Below, piece after piece: positions 22,623-32,949 of a DNA stretch of 60,000 nucleotides. Numbering within the stretch: the stretch's first letter is position 1; each line of letters opens with the position of its first letter. Position numbers and translations under genes: made by a program. The stretch spans positions 5,520,001-5,580,000 of the forward strand of contig OU612069.1 in assembly GCA_914767715.1 (NCBI GenBank). Reading direction: 5' to 3'. Source of the DNA: Membranipora membranacea (taxonomy: Eukaryota; Bryozoa; Gymnolaemata; Cheilostomatida; Membraniporidae). Under the pieces are notes generated by a model. The model saw only the letters and a program-made list of their open reading frames with translations. It searched no databases and was not told where the DNA came from.

Positions 22623-23165
22623 ATGAATTCGTCTGGCAGATGGCTACTGACGCAGCTCGCCAGGTACCTGACTGTACTGCTCAGCATGGTGTAAATACAA
22701 CAAAACTTTCAGCAGGATGTAGTGAGATAGATGCATTCATGTAATTTTCGATCGTACCTTTTACACTACCGTCAAATCTGAGACCAACCGCTACACTCGA
22801 AGTAACATGTCTGACGCACAGGCCGAATCATGGAAAACTGTAACACTGTCATGCATGTACCGATTCTTCGCCATAATCCTTCACATGTGTATCGTGAAAA
22901 AACCAACCATAGCGGACTATTTCTCCACAGATGCTGTACTGCATAGTAGCTTCGCTAGTTCAACTGGCATGGGCCGCAACCGATTCCAGCAGATAATTAG
23001 GTACTTGCACCTGAATGACAATGCCGATCACGTACCCCATGATCAGGATGGTCATGACCCACTTTTCAAAGTACGACCGATATTTGACAGTCTGTTAGCT
23101 AAGTTTGGAGAGTTGTATACTCCTTGGTCAAATCGTCGACGAAGCGATGTGACCATTTCGTGGTA
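22623..23165 (+). pseudogene. piggyBac transposase remnant, exon 4, N-terminal part of the DDE domain
   Basis: After the acceptor TTTTTCTAG it starts in phase with exon 3: DEFVWQMATDAARQVPDC. A shift near 22745 leads to FDRTFYTTVKSETNRYTRS, then SWKTVTLSCMYRFFAIILHM and STGMGRNRFQQIIRYLHLND, then LFKVRPIFDSLL. These are the core blocks before the first catalytic Asp of piggyBac transposases. The frame ends in stop 23163-23165 after another shift. Confidence 0.85.
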
Positions 23166-23530
23166 GCGTAGGATTTCGGGTTTACATGAAAAATAAACCA
23201 AACAAGTATGGAATGCGAGTAGAGTGTGTATGCGAATCTAACAGTGGCTATGTATGTCAGATGGAAGTCTACACAGCCACAGGAGACAACACCGTAAATA
23301 GCCTGGTCACCCGTATACTCAATCCCTTTGAAAATAAAAACTACAGAGTTTACATGGACAGACGCTACTCATCTCCTATTCTATTCCGTGAGTTACCGAC
23401 TAAAGGCATTTATGCAGTTGGTACTTGTATGTCAAATCGTCGAAATTTGCCAGGTGACGATGCACAAAATCTGCAGAAGGGTGAGAGGGTAGCTAGGCAG
23501 TGGGGTGATATTCGGACAAGAGAGACGTAA
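23110..23530 (+). pseudogene. piggyBac transposase remnant, catalytic core around Asp 1 and Asp 2
   Basis: In a shifted frame the first Asp lies in QIVDEAM, followed by a TGA and PFRGSVGFRVYMKNKPNKYG, the strongly conserved P-F-R-G to N-K-P-x-K-Y-G block. Then come MRVECVCESNSGY, VNSLVTRILNPF, YRVYMDRRYSSPILFRELPT (second catalytic Asp in MDRRYSS) and GTCMSNRRNLPG. It stops at 23528-23530. Two of the three catalytic aspartates are therefore still present. Confidence 0.87.
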
Positions 23531-23535
23531 TAACT

Positions 23536-23739
23536 TTGTCCACCGTAGATGCTGACGTAATGATCGACACAACAAATCCCAGGTCTAGATTTCACGATCA
23601 CCAGGTAATGAAGCCGCAGACTGTCCTAACCTACAACAGCAATAAAGCTGGTGTTGAAAGACGAAAGTCGCTCAAATGGTGGAAGAAGCTCTTCTTCTGG
23701 CTGTACGTCATGGGAGTTGTAAACTCATTCAAAATCTAA
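23536..23739 (+). pseudogene. piggyBac transposase remnant, C-terminal core with the third catalytic Asp lost
   Basis: It reads TVDADVMIDTTNPRSRFHD, then KPQTVLTYNSNKAGV followed at once by ERRKSLKWWKKLFFWLY and VVNSFKI. In this family a short segment bearing the third catalytic Asp lies between the GGV-type and RKS-WW blocks. Here that segment is missing and Glu follows Val. This loss alone would end catalysis. Confidence 0.82.
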
Positions 23740-23790
23740 AAATTCTCAAATCCAACATCCAAACTCAGACTATCACAATACATCATAACA

Positions 23791-24090
23791 TTGGCCAAAG
23801 AACTATTGAAAGAAGCTGGTATCGAAGAGCGAAATCAACCCCCGAATGCTGCAGCTGAACCACGCAGGCATGTAACTGGCAATCACTTTCCCGCCCCTTT
23901 ACCACCGAACCCTGTAAAGCAGAACCCCATTCGACTTTGTGTGAACTGTTCATCCGAGCCCGGCCCTAATGGCAAGAAACCTAGACGTGAATCAAGATAC
24001 ATATGTCTGGAATGCCAGGTAGCTCTTTGCTTGTTATGCCTTCATCCATATCACCGTCCTCATAGCAGACGATCTTTAGGTTATCTTTGA
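23791..24090 (+). pseudogene. piggyBac transposase remnant, C-terminal Cys-rich finger
   Basis: It reads LAKELLKEAGIEERN, then a Pro-rich linker, then RLCVNCSSE, RRESRYICLECQVALCLLCL and HPYH. The C-x2-C, C-x2-C, C-x2-C, H-x2-H spacing matches the zinc-binding C-terminal domain of piggyBac transposases, which binds the transposon ends. The metal ligands all look intact although the core is broken. Stop at 24088-24090. Confidence 0.8.
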
Positions 24091-24705
24091 CCTTTGCTGA
24101 CATTCATATATATATTACGCTTAGCTTCATTGATATTACATTTCAGAACTTGTCATGCATGGTATATAACATATTTTATTATACAATCATATTTCAATAT
24201 GTTACTTCATGGCTTTTGTCTTTTGAAATGCTCGTAATTTTTCCACAATCTTCTCATACGTCGAATATAGAATTTTCTAACAGTCTGACGCTCTTTTATA
24301 CCTGTATTTCTTTTGTCTTTTACTGTCTCTCACAATTGAAAAGAAATAGAGTTGTCACCACAGCATTTTTGATCCCTCCTGACAAAAAAACCCATGATAA
24401 TCTTTGGTTCAGACTTGAGATTTAGCATGAATTCAAGCATACACGACCAGTCAATCGGGGAAAAAAAAAATTATCTTCTCAGCTGATTACGGCCTCCACT
24501 TTACCCCTACCCTAGCAAGCTATATATTTCTCTAACCCTGGAAAATTTATGCTCATTGGAACGATCATGAGCTGGGCATTCCAATGATATGCATGATAAC
24601 AGGGCTTCTACCAGCTGTGTTTCGGTTATGCTGCATTGAAAATCCCTGAAAGCGCCCGGTCACAGCATGTATTGTTATATAATAGGCGGTCGGTAGTCAA
24701 AGTGT

Positions 24706-25119
24706 TAATCATGTATTTGTAAGCAATTTGAGTTGGTTTATGATTATGAAGTAATTTTGTATCAGAATGATAGGATTTCTATACCGCTAAGTAGCCTGAA
24801 TCTTATTATATTGCATACCTACATACATTCATGAGTGGGCATCTATGTAAAATTCATGTTTCATGGTGTGTCTAAATATCTGAGGTAATATAGACAGCTT
24901 GTCCTTTCTTGTGTAAGGGATATAGTATTGAACAATAGCAGGTATAAACAAATAGAAGTGACAATTGTCACCAGCGAGTTTTTTTATTTCTAATATTTGA
25001 TACAGCCCTATACATAATAACAATCAATTGATTGGATTCTATAGGATTTTGGGACGATAACTATTCCTTGTTCGCTGTGAACAAAATTTGAAGTGTTGGT
25101 AGCTTAAGAGAACAAATCT
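24706..25119. other. Intronic stretch, nothing recognised
   Basis: AT-rich sequence between the presumed piggyBac right end and the next LINE fragment. No coding block or repeat match was noticed. Confidence 0.4.
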
Positions 25120-26095
25120 AGATGAACTTGGCGATGTCTCGAGAGAAAATCAACACATTTGGTTTGAACAAAGGAATAGTAAGAATCGCAACGCAATGCA
25201 TCGCAAATGGATATATTTTATTTGCAGATGACACTAATAATTTATGCTCAGACCCACCAACTTCAAAATAACATCTTTATAATGATGAAGAGTGCAGGTC
25301 AGCTGAAGTTGATGTGGTAAACTGTTAGCACTTGTAACCTAGGATTGGCATTATCTTTGCGTTAGGCCGATGTTAGAGAGAAATGAGAATGAATTGGAAG
25401 GAGGAAACATAGCCCAACTGACATGGACACCAATAATTTTCAGAGATGCTCATCATTTCATGGTGAGATTGACACACTGTCCGGATTTGCCAATTCTTCA
25501 TTCCAATTATATTAAGAAAAGTTCAGAATGTGATCCACTACTGAATATTTTACCATGAGCTTGCAAGAGCCAGCAGTAGGCACTCCTGTGCTATATCTTA
25601 TGCTATGTGCTATGGTGATGGAGATAGTTATACAGAATTCACAAGGCAGTGTGAATGGGATTTAGGTTGCGAATAACCAAATACTTCTGCCAATGAGGGC
25701 ATTTATGGACAAGGCTAAAGTTGTGGCTTCAATCTTTAGACTGTATGAGTTGATAAAGAGATGTGCGATGCGATTCAAACCTAGCTAGAACCAGTCCCTG
25801 CCTTTGTGTTGAGGCAAACCTGTACCATATACCTAGAAACTGAGCTTATTCCCACGCCTGCAGAGCAGCCGGCGAAGTGCTTACGAAGATGTTATAGCTT
25901 GCTGATCACAGACAGGTTTCGCTGTCACATTTTTATCCTGCACACAGTATTGGTTGTTGCTAGGCAGACCATTACAAGACATAAAATGGGCAAGAACATA
26001 CTCAGTTCATTAAAAGTATTTTGGCTTCAAGTTGCTGTAGAGTTATCTTCTCATTTTCATAAAATGTCGTACCAGGGACCTATTATGAATTAGAA
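25120..26095 (+). mobile_element. LINE reverse transcriptase fragments, family L2x, copy 1
   Basis: Bases 25204-25251 read NGYILFADDTNNLCSD, with an intact F-A-D-D catalytic box of non-LTR reverse transcriptase. From about 25600 the sequence parallels 36050-36500: VMVMEIVIQNSQGSVNGI-like, then LPMRAFMDKAKVVAS, RLYELIKRCAMRFKP and EQPAKCLRR. These resemble an RT family with the RAFMD and K-P-A-K-S-L-G blocks. Stops and shifts are frequent. Both copies share flanking sequence from about 25370 and 35870 ('gaattggaaggag', 'cagagatgctcatca'). Confidence 0.65.
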
Positions 26096-26786
26096 GTTAT
26101 CTCACTATGCCTAATTTGTCATATCCCGTCCTTGTATCCGGCTAAACATACAAACTTAAATGAGACAATTATTTAAAGAAGAAGAATCTAGGATCAAAAT
26201 CAAGCACCAAGCGGAACAATCAATTGTGTCAATCTGGTTAGATAACTCTTTATAAACCCCTTATACTTGCGTGATAGCAATAGAATAGAATAGATAGCAA
26301 TATAGCGATATAGCGATTTACTATTTCCATTCTAAATTCAATACAACTGGTTTTAAATTTTGCTGGACCAGGTCAAAGTTTTTGAGTGGGTGTATTAAAT
26401 GAGGTGGCATGATTTTTCTACTGGTACTTGAATCAACCCACCTTATGCAGCGATATGAATAAAATCTGGGCAAGAGACACCCAACCATAAATTATGAAAT
26501 ATTCTAATACACAAGAAGGCTTGACACTATCACATTTCAAACAAGGATTAATCAAGGAAACAATGTCAAATAAAAATTATTGAAGTTTATTAGGGTTGTT
26601 TCAGACATAAATTACTGTCTTTCAAGCCAAATGTTTAAGTATGGATTCGGCAGTGTGTCTGATTTGAGCAAAAATAAGTGTCACATTCAGATCCGAAATC
26701 TCACCATATATAATAAGTGATAAATGGATTCATGTAGAATGTAATGTGTATTGTTTTACAATAAAGTATACCTAGCGTGCTGACTT

Positions 26787-27175
26787 ATGATGAATAACAA
26801 CACATTGGAGTACGCTTATCATGGTAAGGTTAAAGCAAAATCTGTAAGTGAGATACGTAATGGTCAGCTGCAACAAATCCTAGACAAAATGAACGAGAAC
26901 AAGAGGTCAGCTGACAACCAGCACAAGGCCTTAATGACAGCAGCAAGCAAGATCAACACTCGTCTGAATGCCATCGAGCCTGATTAAAGAGGTTTCTTCA
27001 CTTCACTGGAATATGCACAATGAGATGTAACTGGTGTAAAAGCAAGGTTTGAAGAACTCAACAAATACAACAACTACAAGCTTATAATGAAGACAAATCA
27101 GAAAAAGCTTAGGCCGTCATCCACACTGTCGATAAAATCAACGAACGCTGTAAATAGCTAATATCCCGGAGAGCC
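26787..27175 (+). mobile_element. Coiled-coil, retrotransposon ORF1-like fragment
   Basis: An open frame at 26787-26987 reads EIRNGQLQQILDKMNENKRS, then HKALMTAASKINTRLNAIE. After its stop the theme continues with SLEYAQ and VTGVKARFEELNKY, and after one shift AVIHTVDKINERCK. Heptad-like hydrophobic spacing indicates a coiled coil. LINE-type elements often carry such an ORF1, and RT scraps flank it on both sides. I infer that it is ORF1-like, but the family is not certain. Confidence 0.45.
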
Positions 27176-27473
27176 GCAATGAAGCACATCAAAAATTGTT
27201 CTATCACTAGCAAGTCACCTGGATACTACCATCTCACCAAGTGACATAGATGCCTTGTAAGCCTTTCATTATATTTAAATAATTAGTCTGGTATGCTAGA
27301 AATTTGAAATCCTTTGTAGACCATCGTTCATCGGACAATATTTAGCTTTGTATCGGCAATATATTTTGGTAATGAACTTTCATGGGGGATGGGGTTGTGC
27401 GCGATTGTCATAACTGTGGTACATATTGGATGGTATCGCATGTCAAATACCATATTAACAGCAGCCCAATATT

Positions 27474-27665
27474 TTGAATCTTGAATTCAATCAATCTAAT
27501 AGTCATGTCATATCCTCTACCTCCCATGTCAAACCAAATGGAAATAATTTTGAACGGCCTGCAAAAATGAGATACCTTCGTGTAATAGTGGATAAATGTA
27601 AAATGTTTCATGAGCATGTGCAATCTGTTTTTATCGGCATCAAGAAGAATGTATGTTATGGATGA
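27474..27665 (+). mobile_element. LINE reverse transcriptase scrap (post-catalytic block)
   Basis: The open frame contains HVKPNGNNFERPAKMRYLRV followed by IVDKCKMFHEHVQSV and FIGIKK. The R-Y-L-x-V-I-V-D-K...F..H block is the usual segment after the catalytic motifs in non-LTR retrotransposons, usually with Gly where Arg stands here. It is only about 60 residues long. Confidence 0.55.
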
Positions 27666-28394
27666 TTTTGTGTATCTAGCTCTAAACCTATAGCAACTAT
27701 GTTTTTCAAAAGCCCGTGATCCATATTTGTTTACCTTGTATATTTACTGTAGCTACGCCAATTACCAATAAGCCTATCAGAAGAATATCAAAATTTCTCA
27801 ATAGGCTAAAGCCAAAAAATTTCAATGGAATAGCGGCAAATCAAGGGAGTTGGGTATATCCTAAGCAACTGCTGTTATGAAATTAATTTTGTTTGTTCGT
27901 TCAGATGATCTGAGCCAATGCACTATGCCAGATGATTGCTTCACAGGTCCTCAAGATGTTCACCCAAACACCGCTGCTTGAAGTCTGAAAATACCTCACA
28001 GCTCATCGCGACTACCTGCAGGTTCTGCAAGGCATCCTATTGGCAAACCGTTTGTGTATTGTGTTTTCATGCATCCAATTCAAATGACATGTCATGCTTA
28101 CAAAAATCAATTGTCATGGGTATTCATTTTCTGCATTGGGTGTGACCGTCCAAAAGCCAATGATGAGAGCAATTTTCCGTTAGTTGTCTCAACAACTTGA
28201 AGGTGTTATGTATTTGTTTGTGTAGATAATTCCGTCGGGTGTATTCTGAATTCCTGCTGAGCTGTTGTGGCTAGAGGGTAGGGAAAATCAGGTGTATAGG
28301 GAAAAAAATCCATTGCAATTCAACCCTGGTTCTTACTCCGCAACTCGGAGTGCAAGTGCAAGTGCATCTCTACCTACTGTTTTTCAAATTTCCT
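27666..28394. other. Intronic stretch, nothing recognised
   Basis: A 69-codon frame at 27936-28145 shows no domain. No repeat match was noticed apart from a short 'agtgcaagtgcaagtgcat' run near 28351. Confidence 0.4.
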
Positions 28395-28402
28395 TGTAAA
28401 AA

Positions 28403-28591
28403 TTGAATTTTCATGTAATGAATCAAGTCGATTTTATGATGATATTTTTGGTCGGACCTAAGAATAGTGGTAGGTATGGCAATAGATATTCAATAGGTGA
28501 ATATGAATTGAATGTCAGTAGCAAATACATAGGTGTATGCATTGCGGAGGAAGGAAAAAAAATGTACGATGGTGAAAATAATATGGAATAG
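28403..28591 (+). mobile_element. Possible reverse-transcriptase scrap
   Basis: The frame reads FLVGPKNSGRYGNRYSIGEY, then ELNVSSKYIGVCIAEEGKKM. The Y-x-I-x-x-x-x-L...S-K-Y-I-G-V-x-I pattern resembles the region after the RT catalytic box of LINE elements. It is short, and LINE scraps nearby are the main support. Confidence 0.4.
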
Positions 28592-28629
28592 AATATAAGA
28601 GTAAAATTAAGTATTAAGTTTATATTCCA

Positions 28630-28985
28630 ATAACCTAAATGACAAAAAGTCAATATTATGCATTAATAGTAACTTTTAGCCAAACGGCGCAAAATTCAGC
28701 TCCCTGTACTCCCGTCAGCAGTGCTGTGCTGCCAAAGGAGAAGACCTCAATTTCAAAACAGCCTCTTGAAGACCCCAAGTGGAAGACCCAAAATATCACA
28801 TGCATGCTATCATAATAGATTACAGGCCAGGTAGAATATTGGTGTCGCTCATTGCTGTTCTTACATCCGCTTGTTTCAATGGATCTTTTTCTACTCTTTC
28901 TTGTTTGAATTTCATACAGGTTGTAAATGATGTCACAGTTATCTTTTCTTGTGAGAATGAAAAATTGATTGAAATATGAACTTTT
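28630..28985 (+). repeat. Dispersed repeat family R3, copy 1
   Basis: It matches 36885-37165: 'atgacaaaaagtcaat', 'tatgcattaat', 'ttagccaaac', 'gagaagacctc', 'cttgtttcaatggat', 'ctactctt' and 'gtgagaatga'. Copy 1 has about 70 bases ('aagaccccaagtgg' onward) missing from copy 2. In both places it lies shortly after LINE family L2x pieces, so it may be part of that element's 3' region. Frames on both strands are taken as chance. Confidence 0.65.
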
Positions 28986-29896
28986 CCATATTCTGCTAGC
29001 CATCCTTAAGATTCAGATCACTTTAACTGTTTTATTACAGTACCTCAACCCTTACAGTGTTACAATGTTGTGATGGGATATCTTTCCACGCAATTCCTGA
29101 ATACATTTAGTTAGGCTTGAGAGTAAAATTGGCTTACTATTTAATATCAATTTTTAGCTTGGTGTAATATGTGTAGTTGTATATCTTTGCCCAATTTTGT
29201 TTTTGGCAGCGTGTTATATTTTGTAATTTATTGAGGTGAGTTTGTGTGTGAGAAATTTCAATAATTTTAGATACTTGAACTGCATATCGAGTTACCAGCT
29301 TTTTAGCATAATTATATTTATGTTTTCCTTGGCTTTTATGTTTTGAACATTGTCATCTCTATCAATGACAAACCATAGTTGTCATGACGTCAACTACTGT
29401 GCAGGAACTTATCTACTAATTCAAAGGTGAAACAGGATTGGGGTGCTCACCACCACTAAGCCCTGTTATATCCCATGTCACTTATAACTATGAGATAATG
29501 GCCTGTCACGTCTCTAAATGCTGAGACATTATCAGTATTGTATTGTAGGGTGAAATGAGGAAATTAACATCTTTCTACTCAGTGTCTTGGACTTTGAGTG
29601 AGTTATTAGCTGCCAGTATTTATCTCACAAGTTAAATTATTCTCGCAATATTATCTACTTAAAAACATTAAACATTTATATAGTACAGTTGAACTTTGTA
29701 TGGTTGAGGTAAACAGTAGCTGTTTGGTGTCAGTAATAGGGCACCAATTTGAGTACAATGATAAACACTTATCAGCTTTTCTAGGCTTTTAATATAGATA
29801 TCTGCGATCAGATCAAACAGCAAATAAAATGAAATTGAACAGCTGTTACAACTACTACCTAGTACTACTAGTACAGGAAGTAGGGATATGACTTAC
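28986..29896. other. Intron between LRR exons, nothing recognised
   Basis: AT-rich intron sequence directly downstream of the 29897 exon on the minus strand. No repeats or coding blocks were identified. Confidence 0.45.
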
Positions 29897-30037
29897 CTCT
29901 CTGGTAGACTAGTGATGCTGCAATCAATCACATACAAACACTTTAGTGATTTCAGCTTTCCTAACTCTGTGGGTAATGTCTCTAGCGTCTCACTATTCAC
30001 TAAATGTAACAGCTCAAGTTCTTTCAGACTGCAGACA
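29897..30037 (-). CDS. LRR gene, 141-nt leucine-rich-repeat exon (third recognised exon)
   Basis: On the minus strand it is bounded by the acceptor CCACAG before 30037 and the donor GTAAGT after 29897. It starts with a third codon base and ends with two bases, the same phase as the exon at 9531 and the same 141-nt length. It reads VCSLKELELLHLVNSETLET then LPTELGKLKSLKCLYVIDCS then ITSLPE. This is two LRRs of about 23 residues with LPxxLGxLxSL cores, like the intracellular LRRs of SHOC2 and Scribble-type proteins. Splicing from 38541 gives Ser across the junction (AG+T), and splicing on to 9671 gives Ser (AG+C), both open. More exons of this kind may lie in the 20-kb gap to 9671. It is a scaffold domain with unknown partner. 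Confidence 0.84.
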
Positions 30038-32949
30038 CTGTGGTGGAAAAAAAACATGTGAAAAACCATAAATATAATACCATTGTAGGAAATATTGCGC
30101 AATAAAATGCGACAAGAGAACTTCCAACAAAGTCAGAGTTTGATCATACTAGTATCATTGATATCTCAAACTAGAATATAGTAACATTTGATAGTGAATC
30201 ATATGTGACTCTAGACATAATAATATAAACATACTACATTGTTGTATGTAATTTCATGACTCGTGTAACTACACTCTGATATTAAGTTATATAAAGATAC
30301 ACAAAGATAAGTAGTATGTTTGCAAAGAGTGAATGGGCTAGGCGAAACAATTTATTTCATTGGCATCTAGATCAGTACTTGAGAAATTGTTTTTCAAAAG
30401 TGCTGAACAAGAAACCAAAAAAATCGACTGAGTGTTTATAGATTGTTATTGTAGCATGTAATATTTAATTATGGCTTTCTTGAAAAAAGAAATGCTGCCT
30501 CACATTCTTAAAACGATGCCTCCAGGTACCTCGCTTTGCAGATGCTACCCTGGATAAAGTATATGCTATTTTCTTATTGAGTATTGTGCAATAGTGCTAG
30601 GAAATAATAAACATTATATTATTGGCAAAGATTAAATTCATCTAGATAATTATCGAGCTTTGGAGTTATCATACTTAAATAATATATTTAAGTTTTTTAT
30701 CAGAGTATTCTAGCCTACAGAATCGGAATTGGTTGATCTATCAACCTGGATAGGGATGGAAGAATGTGAATCTGAACTGAACTCCCTCATTAATGAGAGA
30801 AAGTTTTAGGTTGATCAATTAACCATGTAACTTGTCATTTTTCTGATTTAGATTTTGCTGTCTGGATAGATTTGCTTTCCTTGTAATGTAGGTATCGAAG
30901 GATATAATAGTAACCATGAATCAATGAATCTCAATCAGATGTTGCAGATAATAATGTGAATTTCTGGTGTTGCAAGTTAGGTGATCCAGATGGGAAACTT
31001 AATCTATAAATGCTGACTTAAGGTATAGTAACGCCTAAAAAAGAAGTTGTCCGAATTAGTTGATTTTGGCATATATGGAAGACCATCTAGGTAGGAGTAT
31101 ATTTCTATGAGAGTCGAGGGCGTAACGTCTTTTGACGTCGCGTCATGACTGCACGAAAATAACGTATTTTGCTGGAAAGGAAACTTTCAGGCAGCTGTAG
31201 CATAGAGATGGAATTGGTTTTCTTCTTCATTTTTGAATAGCGGTTTATAAAGAAGGTGAGGTTGAATTATTTATCATCATATTCCTTCAAATTGGCTCTT
31301 GAGTGCTTTTTTGTGCACGATAAAGTAACGCATAATTTTGTGCCAGACATGAGGTTTCTTATTGGTGTCCTCACAGCTGAATTCTAATCTGACAGCATAA
31401 AAAACACTAGTTAACAATTCTAGAGACTTCAAAATGTATATATATGGAAAAAATATTCTCCTACATAGACTTTGTGAGTGGACACCACCGTGTAAAGGAA
31501 AGTAAGATTTGCTCATTAGCTCAACTGTGCATTTAGTTATTTATCTAACACAATTTGAGCACCTGACATGATTTATTGTATCTGTTGCATGCATTGACTC
31601 CTCATGACAACGGCGTGACCAATGTGTAAGTGATAAACAATCATCAATGCTCTACATGCTCTCATTTCTATCAGTAGGGGATGTTTGGTTATTTTCTCAA
31701 TGACAAAACATGGTATGATATGGAGTTATTTTTCTGAAGATATACATGGCCTCAGCCTTGATTGATTGCCAATTATTTTAGTAAACCAACTTATAACAGC
31801 GGCGTGATGTTGCTCTTCAACTTAGCTACCATGGCAACAACTGTATCACCTCTCAAAGTTGACCTACTGAACACAGGAAGCAAATCTGCTCTATGGGGGT
31901 GACTCACCTCTTAAATCACAATTTGTCGCTTATCCCCTTTGAATTCCATATTCATATTTCTTGGAAGGTGTGAGTTATGATTTCATCTTTGTTTTATGAT
32001 GGTTTTTGACGAGTTTGGACATGTTTATCCAAATCTATGGCCAATAATACAACATAATCTCCACTTCGGTAATCAGATAATAATTGTTTATGAACGAAAC
32101 AGAGATGTTTCCGGTTGACCTAATTTGATGACCAATAATTTGGGAATCAGCAGGATATTTCAACATCAGCTGTAAAAAAGACAGAGTGAATTGTCTTCCT
32201 CCTGACATTGAAAAGACAACTTTGTGCATTTTTTAGCCTGTTCTGTCATATTCAAATATCCTATTGTTTCATGATCAATGCTGTCATTATCCTCTGATTG
32301 CCGTGCCCAAAGCAGTTGTTTGTGTTATCAGACTGCTATCACACCACCATTTCCAGCTGATAGCTGATTTCACACACTGCTGGTATAGCTCGTTGCGTCA
32401 TGCGCAAAGTGTGAATAATTTAATTCATAAATAATTTTCTCGCGCTCTGTTTCATAGTATTCGTAGTAATTGTAGTAAATACTGTAATAAGCAATAAAAA
32501 ATAAATCGATGAAGATATTGCAAAAAAATTTTTGTATAACCAATAGTTTCAAATTACCTATCCGACTATAATGGTATTATAAAAATTCACCGACACCGTT
32601 ACTATACCTTAAACCCACAGTGATGCTGGCTTGACAATGATTGAAATAAGAAAATATAGCCTCACTCATATGAATGCCCCTATCTTGTAGAGATGTTAAT
32701 CAATTGATAGTGAATTTTGTACGCTCATTGAATATGCTAATCAATTCTTACAAGCGATTCCTGGTCAATTTATGATTTACCAGTAGTTGATAAAAAATGA
32801 GGAAATCAGACAAAGGCGATTAGAGTAATACAAATATCCCTGAATCAAACTATTTTGTTATTTTGAAAACTGTAATAAAATGACATTCATGTCTGTTTGG
32901 AGTTGATAATCCAAGTATAACTTTCGAGCTGCACTTTCTAGGGGATTTG
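30038..32949. other. Long intron of the LRR gene
   Basis: No exon recognised. Bases 30780-31025 share words with 9760-9840 and 9000-9075, such as 'gagaaagtttt' and 'aggtgatccagatgggaaact', pointing to a repeat that travels with LRR exon flanks. A CpG-rich patch at 31117-31150 has several TGACG and CGTCA half-sites. Short frames at 31277, 32035 and 32370 (minus) show no domain. Confidence 0.45.

Larger units (their letters stand above)
21186..24705 (+). mobile_element. piggyBac-type DNA transposon, decayed, multi-exon
   Basis: An acidic N-terminal exon pair, a Gly/Arg-rich exon, a DDE transposase core and a Cys-rich C-terminal finger follow one another on the plus strand, as in piggyBac transposases. 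Frame changes, stops and a deletion show that it is inactive. On the right the sequence GGTCGGTAGTCAAAGTG is followed by TTAA (about 24685-24705), the tetranucleotide that piggyBac elements target, so the right end is probably there. No matching left end was found. Exons are listed separately. Confidence 0.85.

Noticed and set aside
28656-29003. 115-codon minus-strand frame
   Set aside because: It lies in repeat R3, and the copy at 36885-37165 does not preserve it.
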